Source: Hysterium pulicare CBS 123377
Lineage: Eukaryota; Ascomycota; Dothideomycetes; Hysteriales; Hysteriaceae
Reading direction: 5' to 3'
Length of the DNA stretch: 64,000 nucleotides
Assembly: GCA_000467715.1 (NCBI GenBank)
Contig: AJFK01000316.1
Location: forward strand, 80,580 to 144,579
Below, piece by piece: positions 11,862-22,499 of the stretch (position 1 is its first letter; the number at the start of each line of letters is the position of its first letter). The notes under the pieces were generated by a model, which did not search any database, was not told the DNA's origin, and worked only from the letters and a program-made list of their open reading frames with translations. The translations under genes and the position numbers were made by a program.

Positions 11862-14800
11862 TCATAACTTCACAAGCCTTAACAAGAACGTGGCTTGGTG
11901 GATCTCCAGTTCCTCCTGCACAATAACCGTCTCATCCTTCTTCTCTGGAATCTTACCTTCCACCTCAGTAATGGTATGCTTGTCTACATTCCTCCTGAGC
12001 GCCTTCTCGAATAACTTCCCTTGACATTCGAATGCACTCTCCAATCCGATGTCACCGGGATCGCTGAGGACCTTATACTCCATGCCCACGTCGTCTGTAG
12101 GAACCAATCCCGCCTTCTTTCGCAGATCTTGAACACGGCGAATAATCTCTCGCGCCAAGCCCTCCTGTTCCAGCTCAGGGTAGCTTGCTACATCGAGAAT
12201 GATGAGCACATCGTTATCCGTATTAAACTCCTGATTCTTGGTAGCCTCGTCCTTTAGCAGACCTCTCTTCACCAACAGATCCTCCTTTTCTAGTCTGATG
12301 CCATCCACAAGTATTTCACCCTTGCTCAAGAAGTCCTTGATATCTTGGCTGCTCAGGTTAGGCAAGGCCTTCTTCACTTTGACTGCATCCTTCTTGAGCT
12401 TCTTGCCGAGAACAGCAAAATCTGCATTGGCAGAATATTGCACATTGTATTCCTCATCGTCGCTTGAGAGAACTAGGTCCCTCACGTTGAGTTCTTCGCA
12501 TATGTAGTTCTCTAAGGACTTCACATCATCTAGGTACTCCTGACTTGGGTGAATGATGACAAGAGTCTTTAGGGGCGTTTTCAGGCCCTTATTTGCTCGG
12601 TCCCGGCATATACGGCAAAGTTCGATAACAGCTTGCATACGTCGAACCTGACGTTCAACAACCTCGTCGAAAAGTTCCGAACGGACTTCGGGGAAGGGAA
12701 GGAAGTGCACACTGCGATCGTCCTCGGCAAGAAGATTCTTAGGAATGTGCGGGAGTAGTCTTAAGTATATGTTGTCGGTGATGAAGGGAGTGAATGGTGC
12801 GAGTCCTCTGCATAGGGTGTACAGAACTTCGAAAAGAGTATTGAGAGCGTGTTTGGTATCCTCCATACCGTGTTCTCCTTTTAGCCTCCTCCTATTGAAA
12901 CGAATGTACCAGTTCGTCGTATTGTCAATCAACTAGGCATGTCAGTGGGAGAGGAGCAATTATAGGAAGTACGCTTACAGCAAGTAATTGTGGAACAACA
13001 GTATATAGCCTGTAAGCAGCCATTTCCTAGGACAGTAATTAGCATGAGTTACGATTAAGCCAGGCCGGTAACTCACCTTATTGACAAACTTGAGTAGCGA
13101 TTGGCAAGACGCTAATATCCACCTATCGAGCACGTTTGTGTTGGTTTTCCCTGCAGAAGGGTCGAATACGAAATGTAGGTCAGCAACTTTCTTTAGTAAG
13201 GTAACCTGCTGATCGAAGAATTGGTAGCTGTTCCACAGTGGCAAAAGAACTTTCGAAACAATTTCTTTGACACCGGATTCCTTGAAACGAAGAGTCTCAG
13301 CTCGAACAACGGGTGAGTTGATGAGATACAATCGAAGCGCGTCAGATCCGTAATTCTCCATTACGTGCATAGGATCAGGATAATTCTTTAACCGTTTCGA
13401 CATTTTCTTGCCGTCCTCTGCCAGGACAATACCGTTTACAACGCAGTTTTTGAAAGGCAAGGTACCGAAAAGATGAGTTCCCAAAACTGTCAATGTGTAG
13501 AACCAGCCTCGAGTTTGGTCCAAACCTTCGGCAATAAAGTCTCCCGGGAAAGATTTCTCGAATTGTTCCACGTTTTCGAATGGATAATGAGCACTAGCGT
13601 ATGGCATCGATCCTGACTCGAACCAACAGTCAAAAACCTCTGGAGTTCTTCGGAGCTCGCCTTTGCCTTCTTTACTGGGTATTGTGATGTGGTCGATTTT
13701 GTCTCGGTGGATATCGGTCAGTTCGCCTTCATAACCGCTCAACTTCTTCAGCTCTTCGATGCTTCCCACACACACGACTTCTTTCATGTCGTCGCTAATC
13801 CAGAGCGGCAATGGGGTTCCCCAGAATCGATTCCGTGATACAGCCCAGTCCGGTGAGTTTGATATCCAGTTTGCGAAGCGCTTTTCTTTGACGAAAGAAG
13901 GAACCCAATGCGAGCCTTCAATGTTCTGAAGCATTTTTGGAATAATATCCTGAATTTTGACAAACCACGACGGAACGGTTCGGTAAATCAAAGGAGTATC
14001 TGATCGCCAGCAAAAGGGATAGCTGTGAAATATTTGCGAATCAACAACTAGCCTTCCTGTACCTTTCAAATGCTTGATGATGTTTTTGTCTGCTGCTTTG
14101 ACGTGTTGGCCCTCGAAGTCTCGTACTGTGGACGTAAAGCACCCTGCGTCATCTACGGGGTTGGGAGGCGGCCGGGTTTCGTTGATGATTCCATACTCCA
14201 ACGCAACTTTGTAATCTTCTTCACCGTATGCAGGGGCTTGGTGGACAATACCAACACCACTGTCAGACGTGACATAGGTAGCATTTACCACTCGAAAGCC
14301 AACATCCTTGAACTCCTCATAGAGATAATCGAATAATGGCTCATATTTCCACCCGAGCATGTCTTTTCCCTTGAGCTTCTCCACAACCTTAAACTTCGCT
14401 TTCTTTGGGTCTTTGTATAGAGTCTTAAGAAGAGCTTCCAGCAAGATATAATTCTTCCCGGATGCTTGGTCGGCTATCTTTACGTACTCGAAATCTGGGT
14501 GTGCAGCAAGTGCTGTATTTGAAGGCAGTGTCCATGGAGTTGTTGTCCTTTATTGAATTAGTATAGAATGTTCGCTGTTGACTAGAATATTACTCACCAG
14601 GCCAGTAGACAGGTTGACGGATCGGCGAGGAGTGGAAATGAGACCACTACAGCGGGATCCTGAACCTCTTTGTAGTTCTGAGAAGCCTCGAAGTTGCTAA
14701 GAGGTGTTGCCAGCGCAGTGCTGTAGGGCATAACCTTGAATCCTCGATACACGGCATCCTTGTCGAACAACCGCTTAAACACCCACCACTCAGACTCCAT

Positions 14801-15401
14801 GTAACTTGTGTCCATCGTCTGTCTCAGTCAGCAACTTCATCATATGAACCTGCCATTGACCTTGCCTTGTAATCTCGATCGAAATCTATCCAACGCCCTA
14901 ATCGATCTATCGTGTGCCGCCATTCAGATGCATATCTCATGACGATAGCCTTGCACTCGGCGTTGTATTTCTCGATTCCGATTTCACGGACAGCATCTCT
15001 TCCAGACATTCCGAGCATCTTGTCAATCTCATACTCGATAGGAACACCGTGCGTATCCCAGCCAAACCGTCTCTCCACATATCGGCCTTTCATGGACCAG
15101 TATCTGGGTATGATGTCTTTAATGGTTGAGGCGAGGAGGTGACCATAATGTGGCATGCCCGTAGCGAAAGGAGGTCCATCTGAAGAAGAAAATCTCGTGA
15201 GTACATTTCCGAAGCTTTAGGCTGCTGAACAAACCGTAGAAAGTGTATGGAGGCTTTCCCTTGGACTATCGAACCATTTCAGTAATGAGTCAGTCGTAGG
15301 ATTGTAGCCGGACTTACGAGCTCGACCTGCCGCAGGAAAGCATCAATTTCTTTCCAGCGGGCAAGTATACGCTCCTCTTCTTTGGGAAAGTTCATAGACA
15401 T
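11862..15401 (-). CDS. ILS1: Cytosolic isoleucyl-tRNA synthetase
   Basis: Seven minus-strand exons: 15318-15401, 15235-15266, 14866-15179, 14598-14818, 13077-14547, 12979-13026, 11862-12932; about 1079 aa, close to yeast Ils1 (1072). It is a class I synthetase charging tRNA-Ile. Visible features are the HIGH-type motif (PHYGH), the CP1 editing domain (TTTPWTLPS; GIVHQAP), CWFESGSMPY, the KMSKR signature and the anticodon-binding region (TNWYIRFNRRRLKG). It ends LLRLVKL, as the family does. Two oddities. The junction 14866/14818 fits DYK|TMDT only with a GC...AG intron (14819-14865). Exon 2 has one T too many: the expected FYDGPPFATG block needs TTTC but the strand reads TTTTC at about 15238-15243, so the frame breaks unless a weak alternative acceptor is used. 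Confidence 0.9.
14819..14865 (-). other. GC-AG intron in IleRS
   Basis: A 47-nt intron with donor AAG|GCAAGG and acceptor ACAG. Using the nearby GT donor five bases downstream shifts the frame against exon 4 unless a weak CTGAG acceptor is also used. The GC donor restores the conserved D-Y-K-T junction exactly. Confidence 0.6.
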
Positions 15402-15711
15402 TTTGTAGGTTGAGGTGGAAGCTGTAGCGCTAGCCAGTGCTGATTTAATCGTGGGGTGTTGAAGCTCCAGCCCCGCTAAGATTTTCCGTGCCCTGCGCAG
15501 GAGTCATGCGTTTTCAGCCCAGTCCTGCCATCAAGGCATAAATTCCGTCGTAACAAGTATAACGTCCATCCTTCAACTGTGGCGCCTACTTTTCTCTTGA
15601 GGCTCCACGTCGCTATGGAGTCTTTCCTTTCCTCTACTTTTCTGTCTAGTTAATCCTAACTGTAATTGTCTTTAGTGGGTGCTGACCACAGTCTTCAAGC
15701 CCTTTATTAAA
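15402..15711. promoter_or_regulatory. Divergent promoter region IleRS / GPI protein
   Basis: 310 bp between head-to-head start codons, serving both genes. No strong motif was recognised. Confidence 0.3.
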
Positions 15712-16657
15712 ATGCGCTATGCCTTGTATATACTCTTCTTCGTGTGGACACGCCTAGCGTTTTGCTCATTCTTTGGGGGAAATCCTATTAGCATTGCCAC
15801 TGAGCTTGCTGCGGGCGCCTCAGTTGAAGCCTCCGTCTCTGTCGATATCCATAACGGTGTGACCAATTATGTCAATTTTCTTCGAATCTATCTGGCAACT
15901 TCTACAGAGGCCAACACCACAGAAGAGTTCCATCATCCTGATTGTGAGTCTTATCGTTGGCAATAGACCTAACTAAATCTGACTACCCTATTCTTCAGGT
16001 AACCTGATCCACGAGCTGCCGACCTGTAGTCATGACATTACCATCTATACTGACTACGTCTCGCTTCAGAATGCGACTTTCAATGTAACAATTCCAGCAA
16101 GCGTAGGCCCTTCTGGTCCATATTACGTTCTTGAAGCACAGCTCTTTCAAACCGATGGCTCGTGGTACGGTGCTAGCGTATACTCCAATGTATTCAACCT
16201 TACAGGAGCAACTGGGAGTTGGGGTGATAGTAGATCGAGAGGCTATACACTTTGGGGGGACGACGGAATACCGTGTACAGGCTATGCATGTGTTCAGAAC
16301 TGCTCCGACGCAGCTTGGGAGGAATATCAAAATACTGGTGGTGCCACCGCTAATTCTACCAAGTATCACAACTGCGTCAACTCTTGCCCCAACGTTAGTG
16401 TGAACTGGGGCTCTACATACGGAGGCCAACCCACTGCTTCCTTGACCCTCCCGACTTCTTGCGCTTTGAGCCAATCGATATCAACCTCAAGCTTCACATC
16501 GACGGGACAATTCACCAATGGGGGTAATATCCCCACGAATACCGCCGCACCGACAAGCACGTCAAATGCCGCTGCTACAGTGGCCATGCATAACGCGTGG
16601 ATGCTAGAGATTTTCATTCCCCTAGCCATCTTTGGCTCCATGTTCTTCGCTGGATAA
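15712..16657 (+). CDS. Secreted GPI-anchored protein with Kre9/Knh1-like N-terminal domain
   Basis: Two exons: 15712-15943 and 15999-16657; 296 aa. A signal peptide is visible (MRYALYILFFVWTRLAFC). An Ig-like domain up to about residue 150 contains YYVLEAQLFQ and SNVFNLTGATG, the pattern of the Kre9/Knh1 N-terminal family linked to cell-wall beta-1,6-glucan. A Cys-rich segment (CTGYACVQNCSDAAWEEY; CVNSCPN) follows, then a Ser/Thr stretch and a C-terminal hydrophobic tail (IFIPLAIFGSMFFAG) typical of GPI attachment. Several N-glycosylation sequons are present. It is probably a cell-wall or plasma-membrane surface protein. The ATG at 15712 places the signal peptide at the N-terminus. Its exact function is unknown. 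Confidence 0.75.
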
Positions 16658-18098
16658 GTGGAGATTTGTTGATTGCTGTCCGCTCCTGCAGCCGAGAACA
16701 ACTATCGAGTTTTCCAATCTCTTGCAGCACCAGGTAGAATTATCCTCGTCTACGCAACGGTCATGAGCGTCACGGCTAAATCAGTTCGAACTGGTTCTCC
16801 TATCGGACCACGTGAATAGCTTCCATTGATAGCCATGGCGGCATAGGTTGGAGTTGAAGTCGGCAACTACTCCGGTGTGGGATATCAAACCAAATCTGCG
16901 GCCTATTTCGGTATTGAACAAATGGCGCAGTCACAATCACAACAATGAGACACGACCAAGGAATCGAGAATATTGGGTCTCTAAACACAAATGTCCATTC
17001 TGGACGGGAATCCGCGGGTTCGACGCTCAAGCAAGAAGGGAAGGGTTATCTTCGTGTGTGTAATCGAAGCAGAGTCAGCGTTGTCCATGTTCATACCGGT
17101 CATTGTCCTTTCTACCCACTTCCTCTCGACGTGATCTTGTCGCTGTAGCTCGAGCTCGCATCCAGCGGTTGCTCTAGAATGGAAGATCAAACGAAGTATG
17201 CGACGCTGTTCGGGTTTGAAAAATCGTGCGATTAGAGTCACAGCAATGTGAAGTCTCAGACTCCAGGTCTTCAGAGATGACTACTCGTTTCTGGACTAAC
17301 TTCCCCAGGCTCCCTTTCTGACACAACGACAGCGGGGCTTTCGGAGGGAAAGCACTAACTCGGATCAACAACAGGCGATTTAAATCTATCTTAGGTAAAG
17401 TTTTCTGAATGGACGCCTCTCAAACCAATTGCTCGGTGAACCTGGGGAAGCTTGAAACGAGCATTGTGCCGACCGCCAAGAAAGCTTAGCGCCTTCGTCA
17501 TCCAGCCATCTCTGAAACACACTCCCTCCACACAACTCTACCCGACATAGTAACTGAATTACTTCTTCAGAACCGCTCTCTACTGCTTTCACTCTGGCCT
17601 CGTAATCCACCCCAAACAGCAGTGCAACGCCTCGTCCAATGGGAAGGCCCAATCCCTACTGTTTCCTTCTTTACTCGCCTTTCACTCGTCCAACATGTTT
17701 CTTGCAGGTGACGCCCGCTGCTATCGGTAGCTTTTCCCCTCCATACTATGTCTCAGGACAAGTTTGTTGAGGCCTCCCCTGCATCCAGAGATGGACGCGG
17801 CCTGGGGGCGAAGTCGAGACAGTGTGGAAACAAGCTCATAGTAGGGTACGTGTTTGCTGAATTGAGAGAGCAGCATGACTACCTTGAAGCCATACACATA
17901 TATAAGACTTACATGCCAAGGCAGTATAATCTTCCTCCTTCAATAAATCAAGCCTTTAGACTTCCAATTCAAAGTTCTTCTTCAGTTGCTCGGCGGGTCC
18001 GAATTCGCTTCTACTTCTATCCGTTCATTATTTTTCATTCCTTGAGTTAAAGTAGTCCAAACTATTCAACTCCTCATTCATTCATTCATCCATTCATC
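16658..18098. other. Long intergenic stretch, possible unrecognised or decayed minus-strand coding
   Basis: Minus-strand frames of 60-90 codons lie at 17386-17652, 17174-17371, 16981-17241 and 16800-17030. One contains a hydrophobic stretch (IPWSCLIVVIVTAPFV). They could be exons of an unrecognised gene or a relic, but no domain was identified and no splice chain convinced me. The last 200 bp form the promoter of the next gene. Confidence 0.25.
17897..17906 (+). promoter_or_regulatory. TATA-like element of the repeat GPI protein gene
   Basis: CATATATAAG about 200 bp upstream of the ATG at 18099, followed by pyrimidine-rich sequence suited to transcription start. Confidence 0.35.
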
Positions 18099-18914
18099 AT
18101 GAAATTCCTCAACATCCTCATCCCCATCTCTCTCGCCCTTTCCACAACCACGGCCGCAAACCCCTTCTCTTCCGTCAACAAACTCATCGAACGCAAGACC
18201 CACGACGACGCAAAGAACGGCACAGCCAACAGCGCAAAGAATGGCACCGCCCATCATGCCGGCAACACTCTCAACCGCGAATGCGCGAAGATGAACTCTC
18301 TCACCCGGCTCACGGACCTTGTCAACAACGCTACAAAACTCCAAGAACTGGAAACCAAAGGCAAACTGAACTCGACCGAATTAGATGCCCTAAAGGCCAA
18401 AGCGGCAAACGCGACATCCGAACTCAAAACCCTCCAAAGCAACAGCACTCTGGTAACAAGTTGCGCAGCCGTCGACGCGCAAGATAAACTCAAGAGCGAA
18501 TGCAAGGTGATGAAGAAGTTGCAGAAACTAGTGGATTTGAGCAAGAACACGACGGCGATGCAAGAAATGGAGACGAAGAAGAAGTTGAATGCAACCCAGG
18601 TGACGAAGTTCCAGGAAATGGTGGCGAATGCGAGTACCAAGTTGCAGAGTATGATGGGGAACCAGACGCTCGTTACCAGTTGCGCGGATTTGACCAAGGC
18701 GGCCAAGTCCAATTCTACTTGTAAGTTTTTTGATCGGGTCCGTGGATATTTTGAGGCTTGAAAATACTAACTGCGGGTTGTAGCTGCTTCGAGTACGAGC
18801 TCTTCGACGGCTGCTAAGTCCACGAGCAATGCTGCTGCTGGGCTTCATGTTAGTAGCGGAATGTCTTTTGGTCTCACCACTCTTGTTGTTGGATTCATGG
18901 CAGCGCTGCTATAG
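18099..18914 (+). CDS. Small secreted GPI-type protein with two internal repeats
   Basis: Two exons: 18099-18720 and 18784-18914; 250 aa. The intron has a CTAAC branch site and TTGTAG acceptor. The signal peptide ends near TTTAAA/N (MKFLNILIPISLALSTTTAA). The body holds two diverged tandem units of about 65 residues, each with an early Cys (ECAKMNSLTRL; ECKVMKKLQKL), an ELET/EMET stretch, an NST/NQT sequon and the ending TLVTSCA. A Ser/Thr/Ala-rich stretch and a hydrophobic tail (GLTTLVVGFMAALL) suggest GPI attachment. Many NxS/T sequons imply heavy glycosylation. No known enzyme domain was seen. It is best described as a cell-surface protein of unknown function; an effector or adhesion role is speculation. 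Confidence 0.75.
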
Positions 18915-19531
18915 TCCTCCGAAATAGCAGACTTGATCGTGGGTTCGTTGGGCACGTTTGAGGATAAGTGACTGGAGCAGGAAGGTTAGAAAGCCAAAAA
19001 GTGAAATTCGAAAACATGATCATTCTTCGGAAAGCAATTGTACTTTGGACTGAGATGAAATTCTGAAGGATTAGATGAGGGAATTCACACGTTCGTTACG
19101 TATAATTTGTGCGATGATGATACCTTGCAACCTTGTACATTCGACCTCCACAGAAGAGGCCCCGAATCATGACCAGTCCTAGAGTTCGCAGCACTGTATT
19201 GGGATTCAAGACTAGCGGCCTCTCGAGCGCAGAAACCGAGGGTCCGCGAGTCAATATCAAGCGCTAGAGAAAGATGCCCAATCGAAAGGCAAAACACCCT
19301 TTGGTTGCGCGACACTTTTGAAGAGCATCCTGCCCTGTTCATCTGATTGGAGATAGGTAGAGACCTGTCACGGCCAGTCCAGTTAGCTAACATAGCCCTC
19401 TCATCTGGGAAATCGATTGTCCATCGAAGATGCCTTCGGGTGATGAAGTCACGGCCTAAATTATCGGAGCCAAATATCTGAGACCAGATACGTGTCGCGC
19501 TCCTAGGGGAGGGATATGAACTCGCCTCACG
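18915..19531. other. Intergenic
   Basis: About 600 bp after the GPI-protein gene. Short frames only. No element was recognised. Confidence 0.3.
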
Positions 19532-20950
19532 ATGGTGGATCCCAGGTTTTCAGAAAACTGGCAAGGCCCAATCCAGGAAACGACGCCTGGCAATACGGAT
19601 GGCATTTCGCTTATAGGCCAATTTCTCGCCTTTCTCCATTTCAAGGAGCATTTACAAATCAGGATTTGGATGAATGTTAGGGACCACACGGGGTGTCATA
19701 ATTCGTCTATTTCGGAGGATGTTTTGGAGGATGCTACCAACGGCTTTGCCATCAGCTTACGAAAACGATTAGGACTCTGGGAAAAGCATCAAAGCCAGTT
19801 CCATCCTTACGGCTACTTGGAAAGTATCATATGGAATGGATACTCTCCGGACCTGTGTAGCCAAGGGGGTGCAGTACGACGAATGATGACGCCCATCGTG
19901 GTTCAGATTGTGGATGCAATTTGGCAAGCACCTCTCGTCCAATAGCCCCGAGCGTGGGCGTCAAGACCTAAGTTCTCAACCAGCGTTGCTGGCGGAGAGC
20001 AACTTCTACAAAGAAATTTCAGTTGGAAGGACTAGTACGCTGTTCCACCTGGGCACTCATCTTCGTATACCAAGGCTAACCTTCTCTCTCTTCTTCCTAG
20101 TCATCTTCGGATTTCCGTTCACTTTGCAATCGTATTCGCCTTGATAGCAATTTCGACTTTAAACTGGCCAACAAATATGCTACGGACTTTCCTATTCTCT
20201 TTGAGAGGGTCATGCGCGCTCTAGGTACAATAACCTCTACTATCGCTTTACTAACTATACCAGAGAAGTTCCGGTCCAAGGGGGTAGAGGTATGGTGTCA
20301 AGAGATTATCTGCTTCATGACCCCCGTACTCCGAGTCATCCTCGACTCCAAAGAAGCACCGTCTATGGTAGATCTCCAGAAGATCCAATGGACAATATCA
20401 AGCTTCCATGGATGTTATGGAGTTCTCCTTCTTCCGACCCACGTAACAGCACTTGCAGCAAAGAGTTAGCTCTACGTTGGGGGAGCCCTTGGCTGTTCAG
20501 GACTTAACCAGAGAAACACTTCATTACTGCAGAGTTTTACGCAACAATCGTCCGGCCTTACTACACCGTCTATGGGCTGATGGACGGAAGCTGCATTGGA
20601 TGACATTAGGAATCATTCCAAAGACCAAAGGGACGCAAGATGCACCAGATCTACGCCCAATTCATTTCCTTGCTCTTGGAGTAGGTATGCACTGGCTTAC
20701 TTCGAGCATACAGCTTGGCTCGAGAATTCAGGTCAAGTCTCTCAGCGATCGAGCGTGAGGAACAGATTGCACAAGGTGTTCGGCGTCCCACTAGACTTCA
20801 GGGTCCACAAGGTCCACGAAGTCAGCTTTCATTGAAGAAGAAGAGTGTTTACCATCGTGAGTATTCAAGAAAACGGAGGGCGGCACAGAGGGCGGCACAG
20901 AGGGCGGCACAGAGGGCGGCAAAGGCGGCGGAGGCAGCAGAGACCTAAGG
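19532..20950 (+). pseudogene. Relic of a multi-exon gene of unknown family
   Basis: Several protein-like segments lie in order but in different frames. 19532-19945 has 137 codons including RIWMNVRDHTGCHNSS and GLWEKHQSQFHPYGYLESI. About 20101-20469 includes LANKYATDFPILFERVMRAL and FRSKGVEVWCQEIICF. About 20520-20590 has FYATIVRPYYTVYGLMDG followed by stops. About 20690-20945 has EHTAWLENSGQVS and a basic RAAQ repeat tail. One good intron (about 20035-20100, GTACGC...CTAAC...CCTAG) shows a real gene once existed. In-frame stops and frame changes between the other segments suggest decay. A fragment of the N-terminal segment recurs at 21.5 kb. I do not recognise the family. Confidence 0.45.
20879..20926 (+). 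repeat. 12-bp tandem repeat (GGCGGCACAGAG)
   Basis: About four units of GGCGGCACAGAG, the last degenerate. In the relic's frame they encode repeated RAAQ. Unit length divisible by three would have kept the ancestral frame. Confidence 0.7.
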
Positions 20951-21500
20951 GCGTCTTTTACTCACACGACTATCTTAGACGACGGCTAATGGATCAACTA
21001 CGGAAGTATAGATACCTCGGGGTCCGCTGTCGATGATCAAGAGGCATATGCAAATGCGTGACTCATGCGAAAAGGAGAGCAGCAGCAAAGGCGGCGAAGA
21101 TGAATGCGGAGCAAGAAATGATGGGTGCAGAATTGGCCCAAGGGTGCTGTTATCAGCAAACAGATGGCGGCATTAATTTCTTTTGCTCGCATGGATATCT
21201 TTGGACGACTGCTGATGGATTGTTCATCGAAGGATAGATGGCGGTATTTACTTGGCCTTGAACTACGGGGTTGATGGGTGACATAGATTTCTTTGGATGA
21301 TAGTTGTTGTAAGAGGATATCAAACTGGTACATCTCTAGGTAGTGTTCAAGTCTCCGAATGTGAGAATAGAATAGTGGTAGGAAAATACTAGTTGGAAAT
21401 CTAGAACTGAAGTCCACTGCAAGATATCGGCTAGTTCTATTTAACGGACTTGAGAAATCAATATTAAACATCTCTCTCCGAATAAGAAAGAGGGTGGACT
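20951..21500. other. Diverged relic sequence
   Basis: A stretch around 20985-21030 (ending with ACGACGGCTAATGGATCAAC and what follows) is recognisably similar to about 21195-21255 (GACGACTGCTGATGGATTG and what follows), a diverged local duplication. No intact gene was recognised. Confidence 0.3.
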
Positions 21501-21539
21501 AACCAGACGATTAATCATTTCCCACTACGAGGGGATTCG

Positions 21540-21690
21540 GAGTCATCCCCGGTTTTCAAAGAATTGGCAAAGACAAAACCAGGAAATAGCAAGCGGTAAT
21601 ACAGGCGGCATTTCGCTTATAGGATTGATACTAGCCCTTCTCCATGTCAAGGAGCATCTATAGATCAGGATTTGGATGCATGTCAAGGTT
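21540..21690 (+). repeat. Second, diverged copy of the 19.54-19.68 kb segment
   Basis: About 140 bp here match 19541-19682 in order. Shared stretches include GGCATTTCGCTTATAGG, a C-T-rich CTTCTCCAT block, AAGGAGCAT and ATCAGGATTTGGATG. The copies differ by many substitutions and small indels, so the duplication is old. Confidence 0.6.
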
Positions 21691-22499
21691 TAGCTGGAGT
21701 GGATGCGATTCGGCCAGCGCCTCCCGCCCAAGCCCCAAGAAGCTTGTTTTCGGGGGCGGGATGACCGCATCAGCGCCCACTTGGCCACTTGCGACTCCAA
21801 CATCAAGCCTCGCCGTCCTTTCTCTAACCTCCGTCGGAGTCGTGATGGCGAAAATCCACGCCAGATCGAGGAGATCGCGGAGAAGATGACGTAGCAAGTC
21901 AGGAATGAGGTTTGAGAATGCCCAAATGGCAGTTCTGCGCCGCCATTCCTAGGGACTTGGACGTGGGGTCCTTGTTATCTTGTGTGACAGTCGCACAAAC
22001 ACACCAAGCTGGCATGATCATGAACAAAGAACCCGGGTAGGTGACGAAGTCATGTTTCGATACAACAATGCAGGTGGGACTCTGTTTCAAGCCAGCCGAT
22101 GCCATTTGCAGCACCACGAGGCTATGGCGAATGAGAAGGCCGACGCGCCCTGGAGATCCGTTGACTCTGCGTCAATTAGTGTCGACTTCTGCTTGAATCC
22201 GGTGCCTGCTTCCTTCATGGTCCTAGTTTGAGCACTGCCCTTACACCATGCAGCTGCCTGTCCTTTCCCTCGGGTGCGTACGTACAACTACGTACAACTA
22301 CCAACGTCATGTGCAGCGTAGGCGGCCATAAATATGGGAGGTGCAACTGTCTTCAACAGACTCATCTTCGCCCTCCGTGACTCTTCTTCCTTTTCCCATA
22401 CATTTCTACGAGATTCCTTGTGACAAGCACCTCGACATACAAATATTCTTTCCTACCAACTCCTCAACTCTTCCAAGCACACCAACACCAACATCCATC
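21691..22499. other. Intergenic and 5' region of the protease gene
   Basis: No convincing gene. CGTACGTACAACTACGTACAACTACC near 22277-22302 contains a short tandem repeat. A TATA-like CATAAATATG lies at about 22327, some 170 bp before the protease start, followed by a CT-rich leader. Confidence 0.3.
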
